44,214 bases of DNA, from IMG/VR virus record IMGVR_UViG_3300027905_000009, positions 1 through 44,214 of that record; one strand, written 5' to 3'. The position numbers and the translations under genes are program-made. The DNA is from a virus. Below are positions 32,363 through 40,601 of the stretch, piece by piece (the stretch's first letter is position 1; every line of letters starts with the position of its first letter). The notes under the pieces are model-generated. The model ran no database searches. It was not told the DNA's origin and saw only the letters and a program-made list of their open reading frames with translations.

Positions 32363-33814
32363 TTACGCCCCCGCGTTTTGCTGCCAGCCGCGGTAATCGA
32401 TCGCGGCGGCCGCGAAGTCCAAACGGGCCTTGATCTCGACGCCGTCGACGTCGAAGCCCTGGCGGGTTTCGATGTAGACGCCTTCCTGGCCTTCCAGGTA
32501 GCAGTACTCCAGACCGTCGATCTGGGCCGGATCGGCCACCGCGTACCAGGCCGTGCCGCTCGCGGCATCCAGACGGGGTTCGATGACCGGGATCATGCTG
32601 CGCACCCAGCTCGGGACCACCTTGGTCAGATCCGAAGACGCGATATCGATCGGGTAGACGGCTTGCAGCAGGTAGGTTTCGAGAGCCGCCGGGCCGCAGA
32701 GGAATCGCGGGACCAGATTCAAGGGGGTCCCTTGAGGACCGCTCTGCAGCCGGAGCTGCTTGCGGGCGGCGGCCAGCGCGCCAAGCGCGTTGGTGATGAT
32801 GCTGCTGCTGGATCCGGTCAGGACGTTGTTGTGGGCGGAATTGAACATCGCCACGTTATCCACCTGCATCACCTGGTTGCCGGTGATGACGGCCCAAACG
32901 GTGTCGGACTCGAGGCGCGCGGCGGCCACGCCCAGGATCGCCGGGACGCGGGTGAACGCCTGCAGGTCGTCGTTGATGATGACCTTGCGGGTGATGGCCA
33001 CTATCTCGCCGTAGGTGGCGAGCGAATAGTTCTGGTTCGAATCGGTGAGATTCGCCCGGTGGTATTCGCCCTTCTGGTTCAGCTTCTGCAACGCCGAGGC
33101 GTCGCTCAACTGCACGCGATTGATGGGCTTGAAGTCGGCCGCCGTGACCTGCTTGGCGAGCGGCTGGAAGCTGCGCGGCCAGGCCTCATAGGCTTGCCGC
33201 AGCGTCTTGTTGGCAACGTTGGCCAGAATGCTGGGGAAGTCGGTGGTCGATTCCGCGCCGCCGGAGAAGGATTCCGACTGGATGCGGCCCTCGGAGAGGG
33301 CGCGCTGGGCGAGTTCCATTTTGCTCATGCCGCGGGGATTGATGCCGCGCAGTTGGAGCGATTCGCGAGCCATCTCGAGCAGCGAGAAGCCGCGGTAATT
33401 GCGCCCCTGCTCCTCCAGCCGCCGCTGATAGTCCGGTCCGCGCCCGTCCAGATATTCCCCGGTGGGCTCGCCGCTGGAGTTCAGCCTCTTGGCCATGCCG
33501 AATTTCGGGTCGTGCCGCAGGAGCAGGGCGGACTGCATCTGCGCCAGGCGGGTTTCGCCGGCTTCGCGGGTGATCACGGCCTCGCCGGTGATGCGGAAGT
33601 CTTCGCCCTTGGCGTCCTGCTCCCCTTTGACCGCCAGTTGCGTCATGATGCTCTTGCGGGCCTCGTCGGCGGAGATCCCGTCGCCGATGAGTTTGGCGAC
33701 GAAGGTCTCGTCCAGGGCCTTGAAAGGAGCCGCCATGGCGCGAATGTCACTTACGCGCTGCCGCTCCGCCTTAACTGCCTCGTCGCGCGCTGCGGCGAGC
33801 TGCTGTTCTTCCAT
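32363..33814 (-). CDS. nested scaffold-major capsid protein from internal start
   Basis: Met351 of the fusion (MEEQQLAAARDEAV) is preceded by GGAGGAG with six bases between, the best ribosome binding site in the neighbourhood. It lies exactly at the boundary between the protease part and the helical scaffold-like part. A 483-residue product would result, comparable to the way lambda makes Nu3 scaffold from inside gene C. This would supply excess capsid subunits over protease. Confidence 0.5.
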   Translation of the reverse strand: MEEQQLAAARDEAVKAERQRVSDIRAMAAPFKALDETFVAKLIGDGISADEARKSIMTQLAVKGEQDAKGEDFRITGEAVITREAGETRLAQMQSALLLRHDPKFGMAKRLNSSGEPTGEYLDGRGPDYQRRLEEQGRNYRGFSLLEMARESLQLRGINPRGMSKMELAQRALSEGRIQSESFSGGAESTTDFPSILANVANKTLRQAYEAWPRSFQPLAKQVTAADFKPINRVQLSDASALQKLNQKGEYHRANLTDSNQNYSLATYGEIVAITRKVIINDDLQAFTRVPAILGVAAARLESDTVWAVITGNQVMQVDNVAMFNSAHNNVLTGSSSSIITNALGALAAARKQLRLQSGPQGTPLNLVPRFLCGPAALETYLLQAVYPIDIASSDLTKVVPSWVRSMIPVIEPRLDAASGTAWYAVADPAQIDGLEYCYLEGQEGVYIETRQGFDVDGVEIKARLDFAAAAIDYRGWQQNAGA

Positions 33815-34864
33815 GTTGTGCTCCTCCACTGATTTGGAAGCGCTTGTTGCGCTCCCGATTGTTCCGCCGCTGGCGGACAAAAACGCCGTGCTGAAATCGG
33901 CCGGCACCGGGCACGGGGAGATTTCGAACGGCTCCCAATCGGTAGCCGCGAACATCCCCATTTCATTCGGATTGGAATACTGCGGCGCCCCTTCCGGCAG
34001 CGGATTGCCCGCGCTCAGCTTCTCCCGGTCGTAGATCCAGGCGCCGAAACTCAGATTCTGGACGATGCCGGCGGAAACCTTCCGGAACAACTGGGCGGCG
34101 TCCGGATCGCCCAGATCGAACTGCAGCGTCGCCGTGCCCTTGGTCCCTTGGGCCTGCGCCTTGCGGACCACGCCGACCTGAGCTTTCGTCCCGGTCTTGC
34201 CCGCCATGGCGGACTTGAAATCGTCCCCGGTGAAATGCGTATCGAAGACCGGAGCGCCCGCGTTCAGGCGGTCCAGCCTGGCGCCGGCCATGTCGAGCCA
34301 CAGCATGCAGGGATCGCCCGTGTCCGGATCGCGCCGGGAGACCCATTGGCCGCCATACCAGACGCAATCGATGGTTCCGGCCTTCAGATCGACCGTGCTG
34401 GGCACGAATTCGGCGATACTGCCGCCGTCGACTTTGCCGCCGAAGTAGTCCTCGGGGCCGATCTCGCCCGCGGCCTTGAGGTCGGGAGCCTTCATTCCCG
34501 CGTCCTTGTAGTGCGCCGCGAGGTGCGCGTGCACGCCTTTGCGGTCCGCATCCGGGACGCTCAGTCCGCCGCCGTTCAGCCGGCCCATGGCAGAGGCGAC
34601 GCCCTTCATGTTGGCCGCGCCCACGGTTCCGTCCGCGGACACGTTGTGGTGCGGCAGCTTGTAGGCGTCCTTGGTTTCCGGATCCTTGGACGGGTCCACC
34701 CAGGCGTGCATGGCGCGCAGCGCTTCCTTGGTGGGCTTGTCGCCCAGCCGCTTCAGGTTCGCGCCGGCGTCCCAGGCGCCGTCCTTGTCGACGGCCGTAT
34801 GCTTCACGCCGATCGCTCCGAGCTCTTCCGGCGCCGTTCGGCGCCCCGTTTTGAGATCGCTCAT
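32363..34864 (-). CDS. prohead protease-scaffold-major capsid fusion protein
   Basis: The 833-residue protein combines a domain with AYKLPHHNVSADG and SVPDADRKGVHAHLAAHYKD (residues 50-125) often found in phage prohead proteins, a protease region (about 145-330) with likely His210 (FDTHF) and Ser264 (RKVSAGIV), a charged helical scaffold-like part (350-440), and a major capsid part (440-833) with SDASALQKLNQKGEYHRANL, DSNQNYSLATYGEIVAITRK and ITGNQVMQVDNVAMFNSAHN, as in Mu-like gpT capsid proteins. Such fusions are known. Cleavage should release the capsid protein. An internal start at 33814 could also make the scaffold-capsid part alone. Confidence 0.9.
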   Translation of the reverse strand: MSDLKTGRRTAPEELGAIGVKHTAVDKDGAWDAGANLKRLGDKPTKEALRAMHAWVDPSKDPETKDAYKLPHHNVSADGTVGAANMKGVASAMGRLNGGGLSVPDADRKGVHAHLAAHYKDAGMKAPDLKAAGEIGPEDYFGGKVDGGSIAEFVPSTVDLKAGTIDCVWYGGQWVSRRDPDTGDPCMLWLDMAGARLDRLNAGAPVFDTHFTGDDFKSAMAGKTGTKAQVGVVRKAQAQGTKGTATLQFDLGDPDAAQLFRKVSAGIVQNLSFGAWIYDREKLSAGNPLPEGAPQYSNPNEMGMFAATDWEPFEISPCPVPADFSTAFLSASGGTIGSATSASKSVEEHNMEEQQLAAARDEAVKAERQRVSDIRAMAAPFKALDETFVAKLIGDGISADEARKSIMTQLAVKGEQDAKGEDFRITGEAVITREAGETRLAQMQSALLLRHDPKFGMAKRLNSSGEPTGEYLDGRGPDYQRRLEEQGRNYRGFSLLEMARESLQLRGINPRGMSKMELAQRALSEGRIQSESFSGGAESTTDFPSILANVANKTLRQAYEAWPRSFQPLAKQVTAADFKPINRVQLSDASALQKLNQKGEYHRANLTDSNQNYSLATYGEIVAITRKVIINDDLQAFTRVPAILGVAAARLESDTVWAVITGNQVMQVDNVAMFNSAHNNVLTGSSSSIITNALGALAAARKQLRLQSGPQGTPLNLVPRFLCGPAALETYLLQAVYPIDIASSDLTKVVPSWVRSMIPVIEPRLDAASGTAWYAVADPAQIDGLEYCYLEGQEGVYIETRQGFDVDGVEIKARLDFAAAAIDYRGWQQNAGA
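33821..33827 (-). promoter_or_regulatory. internal Shine-Dalgarno GGAGGAG
   Basis: GGAGGAG on the minus strand, followed by CACAAC and ATG at 33814, inside the protease-capsid fusion gene and in frame with it. It encodes VEEH in the long protein. It decides the proposed internal start. Confidence 0.55.
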
Positions 34865-34877
34865 GTTGTTCCGTCCG

Positions 34878-35351
34878 CTAGTTCAGTCCGAGCTGGACCT
34901 TGACGTATTCGGTTTCGCCCATCAGCGCGATCTGGGCGAGCTGGCGCTCGAGCCAATCGATGTGATCGTCCTCATGCCACTTGATCCAGTGCTCGAACTT
35001 GTTGCGCGTGTTGTCGTCCTTGGCTTCGAGCGCCAGCACCGCATAGCCGTTGTAGGCGTCCACGATGGCCGTCTCGGCGTCCAGGGCCTTCTGCAGGATG
35101 TCCGTGAGGGTCGCCCGCGTGGCGGCGTTCGCGGCGCCGTAGGCCGGGTCGGCTCCGAGGAAGAAGATCCGGTCCGTGATTTCCTTGAGATACGACTCCG
35201 CGTCTTCGCCGAAGCCGCAATATTTGTCGGCCAGCTTCTTGAGGCCGCGGTAGCGCAGGTCGCGCTTGTCCAGGTGATACTGGACGTTCAGCCGCGCCTC
35301 CATGGAGGCCGCCTGTTGCAGGACACCAATGACCTTCGGATCGCCGTTCAT
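34878..35351 (-). CDS. bacterioferritin-like four-helix protein
   Basis: The 157-residue protein has full bacterioferritin length and layout: VIGVLQQAASMEARLNVQYH, DRIFFLGADP, then HEDDHIDWLERQLAQIALMG. By alignment with E. coli Bfr, di-iron ligands Glu18, Glu93 (Bfr 94), Glu127 and His130 are kept, but Bfr Glu51 and His54 are Ala51 and Tyr54, with Glu52 at the haem Met52 position. Ferroxidase activity may therefore be altered, and haem binding is unlikely. AAGGAGA lies before ATG, a strong signal. It sits between portal and capsid fusion genes, where no ferritin is expected. Dps-like or structural use is possible. Confidence 0.8.
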   Translation of the reverse strand: MNGDPKVIGVLQQAASMEARLNVQYHLDKRDLRYRGLKKLADKYCGFGEDAESYLKEITDRIFFLGADPAYGAANAATRATLTDILQKALDAETAIVDAYNGYAVLALEAKDDNTRNKFEHWIKWHEDDHIDWLERQLAQIALMGETEYVKVQLGLN

Positions 35352-35455
35352 GAATCTCCTTCGATACCAGGAAATACCAGGATTACCGCCCGCCGAATTC
35401 CTCTAAGCTGTGGCAACGAGAGCCCTTGGGTTTTCTTTCTACCAGCTTTTACCAC

Positions 35456-37183
35456 CTAGTTCACATACAGCCGGGAGCTGGATTCCCATCGCCGTGATCC
35501 ATGCCTTAACGCCTGGGCGGTCAAATGGTCGGCCGCGCTCGCGAGCTGCCCGGCCTGGTGGCGAACTTCCTCCGCGGTCATTCCTTGGCCGGGCGTACCG
35601 CTCAGGCCCTGGCCCTTTGGCGCTCCCACCGCCGGCTTCGCGCTGGGCGTTCGTTCCTCGGTTCCGGCGGGCTGCTCCTGTCCGCGGTCGGTGACGTTGC
35701 GCGGGTCGCAATCCAGGATGATTTCGAGCTTGTCCAGCTTGGCGTTGATGCGCGCGATTTCCTCGAGCTGGCCGTCCGGGTCGTAACCGTTCTGGGCGAT
35801 GGCTTCGGTCAGCGTCAGCACGCCCATGCGGATCCGCTTCAGGTCCGCCATCGTGTCTTTCAGCGGATCGACGCTCTCGAACTTCGGCGCCGTCCACTGG
35901 GTGGCGTATAGACTCAGCTTTTCATCGTCCACGGCCGCCGCCGGGATCTTGCCCTGGAGCACCAGCGTGTCGATGAACCTGCGCCGCACGGGCGAGCAGA
36001 ACATCGGGACCAGCGTCAGCCAGCGGTAGCCCTCGATGGTGTTGCGGAAGCCCAGCATGCCGCCGCGCCACGAGGAATAGGTGGTCTGCGACAAATCCCC
36101 GGTCATCACTTCATACGGCGTGCCGATGCCGGCCGCGATGCGGTGCAGCTCGGTCTTAACGTAGTCGCTGTAGCCCCCGGCGCCCTGCGGATTGTTGAAT
36201 CTCACGTCCTGGCCGGGCTTCAAATATTCGATCATGGCCGGCTCGAACGACTCCACCTGGTTATCGTTCTGCGGATCCGTGTCCTTGATTCCCAAAGGCG
36301 TGCCAGCGATGCCTTCCGGCTGCGTAACGAAGGCGACCACGCACGCTTCGATCTTCTTCCGCACGCCCTCGGCGTCCCGGTAGTCGTCCAGGTCGCGGAA
36401 GGCCATCATGGACGGCGTCATCCAGGGCACGCCGCGGACCTGGCCCGGGCGCAAGACCCGGTAGATGTGCATGATCTGCTCGGCCGGAACCGGCTGGCTG
36501 ATGATGCCGCCCCGCGGGTTCAGGATCAGCACGCCGCCCGGGTGATAGCTGAACAGCCAGTAGGCCACCCGGCGGCCCAGCATGTCGAACTGGACGCCCT
36601 GCATCACGTGCCCGTTGATCAGGCCCATGGTCCGGGTCTGGTCCAGAAAGTCGGCTTCCAGGATCTGGAGCTGCAGGGGAACTCTCAGGGCGGCCTGGGG
36701 CAGACGCGGCCGGTAGCGGATGATTCCTTCGCCGCTTTCCGCCGTGCTGCGCATCACCAGCGCCTGCATGCCGTAGAAATCCAGGCGCTGCGGCGTATCG
36801 CACTGCTCCACGAAGTAGGGCCACTCGCCGTCGATGATCCTGTCCAGCTTCGCGTTACCCGTTTTGGCCTGTGGAACGATGCCGGTCCCGACGGTGTTCC
36901 CGACCAGCTCCTCCAGCGCCTTGGCGGCGTGCGGATTGTTTCGGACCAGGTCCCGCGACCGGTTGCGCAGCCAGATGAGCGCGCCCATCAGCTCGACGTT
37001 GGCGTCGGTCGAGGCCGCGTACCACCCGTGCGCCCGCCGACCCGAAGTTGCCCCGTCGTAACGGAAGCGCTCGGCGCGTTTGTCCCGCAGCTCGGAAACG
37101 TAGTCCAGCGCCAGCCGGGTCTTGACCCGCCGCAAAGCCGTGTCCGGCGAGACGAGACCGATGGCCCGATCGAGAAGATTCAT
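35456..37183 (-). CDS. portal protein (lambda gpB-like)
   Basis: The 575-residue protein carries hallmarks of the lambda-type portal family: an N-terminal AERFRYDGATSGRRAHGW segment, LRNRSRDLVRNNPHAAKALE, QILEADFLDQ, the loop RGVPWMTPSM, and IGTPYEVMTGDLSQTTYSSW near the C-terminal third. It forms the DNA gateway at one vertex and binds terminase. A Gln/Pro/Gly-rich tail (about residues 500-575) is poorly structured. It follows the DUF4177-like gene and precedes the ferritin-like gene with a gap of 104 bases, in which I see only a doubled CCTGGTAT and no clear promoter. Confidence 0.9.
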   Translation of the reverse strand: MNLLDRAIGLVSPDTALRRVKTRLALDYVSELRDKRAERFRYDGATSGRRAHGWYAASTDANVELMGALIWLRNRSRDLVRNNPHAAKALEELVGNTVGTGIVPQAKTGNAKLDRIIDGEWPYFVEQCDTPQRLDFYGMQALVMRSTAESGEGIIRYRPRLPQAALRVPLQLQILEADFLDQTRTMGLINGHVMQGVQFDMLGRRVAYWLFSYHPGGVLILNPRGGIISQPVPAEQIMHIYRVLRPGQVRGVPWMTPSMMAFRDLDDYRDAEGVRKKIEACVVAFVTQPEGIAGTPLGIKDTDPQNDNQVESFEPAMIEYLKPGQDVRFNNPQGAGGYSDYVKTELHRIAAGIGTPYEVMTGDLSQTTYSSWRGGMLGFRNTIEGYRWLTLVPMFCSPVRRRFIDTLVLQGKIPAAAVDDEKLSLYATQWTAPKFESVDPLKDTMADLKRIRMGVLTLTEAIAQNGYDPDGQLEEIARINAKLDKLEIILDCDPRNVTDRGQEQPAGTEERTPSAKPAVGAPKGQGLSGTPGQGMTAEEVRHQAGQLASAADHLTAQALRHGSRRWESSSRLYVN

Positions 37184-37194
37184 CGTTCCAGGGC

Positions 37195-37395
37195 CTATTT
37201 CTTCTTGCCTTTATTGGTTGCCTCAAAGAACTCGCGGCGCGGCGCTTCGGTGTTCGTTACAGGCGGTGCTTCCGGCTTGGGCCGCCGGAAAATGTAGCGG
37301 CCGCGGTCGCATGCTGCGAGCTCCCAGCCTTCTTCGCCGAGCTCGGCGAGATCTCCAGCCTCCGGATAGCCGGTCACCTTATACTCCCAGCGCAT
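37195..37395 (-). CDS. small DUF4177-like protein, 66 aa
   Basis: ATG 37395 overlaps the preceding stop by one base (TAATG), fixing the start. The product begins MRWEYKVTGYPEAGD and continues LGEEGWELAACDRGRYIFRR, the pattern of DUF4177 proteins (WEYKV, then GWEL and YIFKRP). The C terminus is Lys-rich. Such small proteins occur in many phages and bacteria without an assigned role. Confidence 0.65.
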   Translation of the reverse strand: MRWEYKVTGYPEAGDLAELGEEGWELAACDRGRYIFRRPKPEAPPVTNTEAPRREFFEATNKGKKK

Positions 37396-37649
37396 TAGTC
37401 GAACTCCCGCAAGCAAGGACCGGTCGGACCGTCGCCGCGCTTATGCTGAGCGAAGGCGACGCGCACGTCCGTGCCTCCGGAAGCCTGGCGGATCCAGTCT
37501 TCGCCGGCCTCGATCGCCTTCAGCATGTCGGCGCCGTTTTGAAACCTCTGGCTCTTCCCGTCGGAGAAGCGCACTTCCAGCGTCCCGGACAGGTAGGCGA
37601 GCTTTAGGGCGTCGACCGAAGCCTGCAGCTGATCTACGGTAAGCGCCAT
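37395..37649 (-). CDS. gpW-like head-tail connector
   Basis: The 84-residue protein has two helices around a short hairpin: LQASVDALKLAYLSGTLEVR, then FSDGKSQRFQNGADMLKAIE. This is the layout of lambda gpW, which joins head and tail, and the place between large terminase and portal matches the lambda order (A, W, B). Residues after about 60 are less typical. It begins at the base after the terminase stop. Confidence 0.75.
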   Translation of the reverse strand: MALTVDQLQASVDALKLAYLSGTLEVRFSDGKSQRFQNGADMLKAIEAGEDWIRQASGGTDVRVAFAQHKRGDGPTGPCLREFD

Positions 37650-39602
37650 TTAGTCTCGTTGAAACCAGTTCCTTTTGGGAATCCACCGTTCCGTCTTCTG
37701 CAAGGGCTGCACAGCCGCCGGAGCCTGCGCAGGCTCGGGAACCAGGCGGAGCGCCTCTTCGAATCTGCGCCACTGCGCGTCGTTCATGCGGTCGATACCG
37801 AAGATCGCCGCCGCGCCGCGGTTGTAGACCTTCAAATCCAGCGGCTCATTGCGGGCATTGGGCAGCTTTTCCCAGCCGATCTCGCCGTTCTGGCGGACCA
37901 TCCGCTTTTCCGAGCACAGCCCCTCGAAATAGCGCCGCTCATAGGCCACCGGAAAGTGGTAGGCCCCGGCCATCGGACTGCCGTCCGACCGCGGCCGCAC
38001 ATGCCGCAGCAGATCGTACACTTCCTGTTTGACGCAATGCGTCCCGATACCGACGATGTGCACGCCCTGGCGCTTGCGCGCGGCGTCTTCTTTCGACACC
38101 GAAGAGATCACCCGCAAGGCGTCGTCGGTTCCTTTGACCGGAACCACCGTCCGCGGCGCGACGACCGCGATCCCCGCCGGGCTTACGGCCAGCCGGGCGT
38201 GCCGCAGCGCGAAGTCGTACACCGGCTTCGGCCGGCTGCCGGTGTCGATCGCCATGATCATGATCGGCATGGTCTGCCCGCCAGCGTGCGGGAAATCCCG
38301 CTGCAGGACCTTGGCGTTCAGCGCGTCCCAGAGTTCCTGGGACGTGACCGGTAAGTCTTCTCCGTTGGGCGCCTGCGCCCGGATCGAGCCGTACTCGATC
38401 GACCAGTTCTCGCGATCCCGGCCCCAGGCGACCACTTCGTATTCGAGGCGCGGCGGGTTCTCCTGGACGTCGACAGCGGCGGTCAGAAACAGTCCCCGCT
38501 GCGGAATGACGGCCTGCCCGTTGGCCGGATATTCTTCGCGGCGGGCGAAGAGCAGCTCGTCGTCGGGCGTTTCGCCCTGCTCGGTCCACAGTTCCGCGAG
38601 CGCGGTGTTGACGAAGACCTGGAAGCGCTGCCGGTCGTCCTTGCGGGCCAGGAAGTCCTCCACCATCGTCCCCAGCCGCTTCCACGGCGAATAGAGATGC
38701 GAGATCCAGAAGCCGGCGCGTCCGCGGAACGGGCGCTGCGCGCGCCACTCGGCGAGATCGCAGGCGCTCCACCGCGCTTCGTCTTCCCAGATGGCCTGGC
38801 AGTGCAGGCACTGATAGCCCAGGACGGGGCTGAACTTGACCTGTCCCCAGTTCAGAACCTGGAAGGTTCCGCAATTGGGGCAAGGCACCCAGGGCCGGCG
38901 CCCGTCGCTTTCGTCGTAGGCCTTCCCGATGCGGCTGCGGCCCAGGACGGTCGGCGAGCAGCACAGCACGATCTTGCGCCGCGTGCCGAACGTGACCGTC
39001 CGTTCGCGCGCCAGGTCGATCGGATCGCCCTCGCTGCCGGCAGAGGCCGGATATTTATCGATCTCGTCGGCGAACAGGTAGCGGACCGACCGCCGCGCCA
39101 GGTTTCCCGGCGCGATCGCGCCCACCAGGGCCAGCGATCCGCCCGGATAGGTCTTTTCGAGAATCGTGTTCGACGAATCCCGACCCTTGGCCTGTGCCAC
39201 GCGGCCGCGCAGGCATTCGCAATCGCGAACCATGGGCGCCAGGCGTTCCTTGCTGAACGAAATGGCGTCGTCGGCCCTGGGCTCGATCACCATGGCCGGG
39301 CCCGGGTCCTCGCAGATCGAATAGGCCAAGGCGCACTGGATCAGCAGCGTCTTGAGCATCTGCGTCGAGCACATCAGCACCAGCGAGTCGACCGCCGGGT
39401 CGGTGAAGGCGTCGAGCGGCTCTTTCTGCCAGCCATACAGTTTCAGGAGGCCGGCGCGCGCCGAGTATTCCGAGGACAGGACCAGGTTCCGTTCGGCCCA
39501 CTGGGAGAGCGGCAGCCGCTCGGGCGGAAGCCACAGCTTAGCCCACGAACTCCGATAGCTCTCGGAGAGCCCGGTCGATTTCTCCGCGGGTGCGCTGGTC
39601 AC
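37650..39602 (-). CDS. terminase large subunit (GpA family)
   Basis: The 650-residue protein has GpA-type motifs: a Walker A-like CSTQMLKT (residues 78-85), a Walker B-like RYLFADEID (near 174-182), a zinc-binding pair CPNC (241, 244) and CLHC (265, 268), and nuclease acidic residues in AAVDVQ (near 378) and IMAIDTGSRP (near 453). It cuts and pumps DNA into proheads and would generate cohesive ends as in lambda. The GTG start lies inside the small-subunit gene (65-base overlap); there is no later ATG before the Walker region, so this start or a nearby one is needed. Confidence 0.9.
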   Translation of the reverse strand: MTSAPAEKSTGLSESYRSSWAKLWLPPERLPLSQWAERNLVLSSEYSARAGLLKLYGWQKEPLDAFTDPAVDSLVLMCSTQMLKTLLIQCALAYSICEDPGPAMVIEPRADDAISFSKERLAPMVRDCECLRGRVAQAKGRDSSNTILEKTYPGGSLALVGAIAPGNLARRSVRYLFADEIDKYPASAGSEGDPIDLARERTVTFGTRRKIVLCCSPTVLGRSRIGKAYDESDGRRPWVPCPNCGTFQVLNWGQVKFSPVLGYQCLHCQAIWEDEARWSACDLAEWRAQRPFRGRAGFWISHLYSPWKRLGTMVEDFLARKDDRQRFQVFVNTALAELWTEQGETPDDELLFARREEYPANGQAVIPQRGLFLTAAVDVQENPPRLEYEVVAWGRDRENWSIEYGSIRAQAPNGEDLPVTSQELWDALNAKVLQRDFPHAGGQTMPIMIMAIDTGSRPKPVYDFALRHARLAVSPAGIAVVAPRTVVPVKGTDDALRVISSVSKEDAARKRQGVHIVGIGTHCVKQEVYDLLRHVRPRSDGSPMAGAYHFPVAYERRYFEGLCSEKRMVRQNGEIGWEKLPNARNEPLDLKVYNRGAAAIFGIDRMNDAQWRRFEEALRLVPEPAQAPAAVQPLQKTERWIPKRNWFQRD

Positions 39603-39954
39603 AATCGATTTGCAGGAGAATGTCGCGCGCCCGGACGATCATGCCGGCCACCCAGGCGTTCACCACGGAGAGCTCGACCAGCTCGCCCTTTTCCTTGCGG
39701 TAGCGGAGCCGCTTCATCGCGACCGTGACCCGCTCCTTGGCCAGGACGACCTTGGCCAGGTCGGTGGATTTCTCCTGCTTGAGCGTCCGTTTGAGCTCTT
39801 CCGGGTCCCGATTGGCGCTAATGCGTCCGCGCTTCTCCGCTTTCAGCACCGCGACGTGGGAGACGCCGGCCTTCTTCGCCGCCGCCCTCGCGCTGAGACG
39901 CTTGCTCGGTTTCGCGGGGCTCTTCTTCTTTGGGGAGGCCTTCTTCACATTCAA
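39538..39954 (-). CDS. terminase small subunit-like DNA-binding protein
   Basis: The 138-residue protein has a very basic N terminus (VKKASPKKKSPAKPSKRLS), an HTH segment (ARAAAKKAGVSHVAVLKAEK) and a helical C-terminal part (NAWVAGMIVRARDILLQIDC). This is the form of small terminase or Nu1-like proteins that bind the packaging site, and it is directly upstream of and overlapping the large subunit gene. Confidence 0.7.
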   Translation of the reverse strand: MNVKKASPKKKSPAKPSKRLSARAAAKKAGVSHVAVLKAEKRGRISANRDPEELKRTLKQEKSTDLAKVVLAKERVTVAMKRLRYRKEKGELVELSVVNAWVAGMIVRARDILLQIDCDQRTRGEIDRALRELSEFVG

Positions 39955-40006
39955 TCACGGGTCATCGGCGGAACCAGGGGGATCTGTTCCCGGCGTGGCA
40001 CTCTCT

Positions 40007-40231
40007 TTAGGCTGGCGGCGTTCCGAGCGGGAGCGCTGTGCCCGCGATGCCCGGCACTCCGGGCGGACCGCCGCCCCTGCCTGTCATGGCGTAGAACAGA
40101 GTGCCCGTCGCCGCCGCGCCCAAGGCTTTTCCTTCGTCCGGAAGGCCGAAGTGGAGCATCAACGCGCTGAGAGCGATCAGGAAGAGGCAGATGACCATGT
40201 GGCCACCCGGCGTATCCAGAGCATCGAACAT
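40007..40231 (-). CDS. small membrane protein, holin-like
   Basis: The 74-residue product has one clear transmembrane helix (MVICLFLIALSALMLHFGL) and a weaker second hydrophobic segment (LGAAATGTLFYAM), then a Gly/Pro-rich tail. Small two-helix proteins of this type next to terminase genes are often holins, but nothing here proves it. It would allow the lysozyme-like protein, which has no signal peptide, to pass the membrane. Confidence 0.5.
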   Translation of the reverse strand: MFDALDTPGGHMVICLFLIALSALMLHFGLPDEGKALGAAATGTLFYAMTGRGGGPPGVPGIAGTALPLGTPPA

Positions 40232-40270
40232 TGCGGGGCGTCGAACCTTTCTCGATTCTGATCTTCGTTT

Positions 40271-40286
40271 GGTAACCGGTAACCGG
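40271..40286. promoter_or_regulatory. tandem GGTAACC repeats, possible operator
   Basis: GGTAACCGGTAACCGG holds two directly repeated, nearly palindromic GGTAACC units in the 130-base gap before the holin-like and terminase genes. Repeated half-sites in a gap are typical of a protein-binding site. I see no good -10/-35 pair around it. Confidence 0.35.
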
Positions 40287-40361
40287 ATTTTTCAAACCAA
40301 AACTAGCGCAAACGAGCCACAGATACACTCGCGCGCGGGAGGGGTCGATGAAAGGACCCGG

Positions 40362-40601
40362 TCAACCTGCGGCAGCCGCGCATGTGGCGCGCGCAGGGGT
40401 AGCGCACGCGCCGCATGCGCCCCGACGCGCGCGGGAGACCTTTTCTTTCGCTTGGATCATTGCGCGCAACTCTGCATTTTCCGTCCGCAAGCGCGCCGCT
40501 TCTTCGTCCCGAGGCTTGGAAAAGTAGTCCTCGATGCCGCGCTGCAGGGACGTGCCGTCGTACCAATCCGGCCGGTCACGGCCGTCAGACCACATTCCCA
40601 T
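40362..40601 (-). CDS. small coiled-coil protein, 79 aa
   Basis: GGAGGCGG precedes ATG 40601. The product has an aromatic N terminus (MWSDGRDRPDWYDGTSLQRG), a coiled-coil centre (EEAARLRTENAELRAMIQAK) and a Cys/Ala/Arg-rich end with three cysteines. Short proteins of this style occur near phage packaging genes. No family is recognised. It overlaps the end of the Tat-type gene by 17 bases. Confidence 0.5.
   Translation of the reverse strand: MGMWSDGRDRPDWYDGTSLQRGIEDYFSKPRDEEAARLRTENAELRAMIQAKEKVSRARRGACGACATPARATCAAAAG

Noticed and set aside
39951-40328. 125-codon leftward frame over the holin-like gene
   Set aside because: It is the neighbouring frame of a shorter gene with a clear membrane helix, and has Arg/Pro/Ser-rich composition without motifs.
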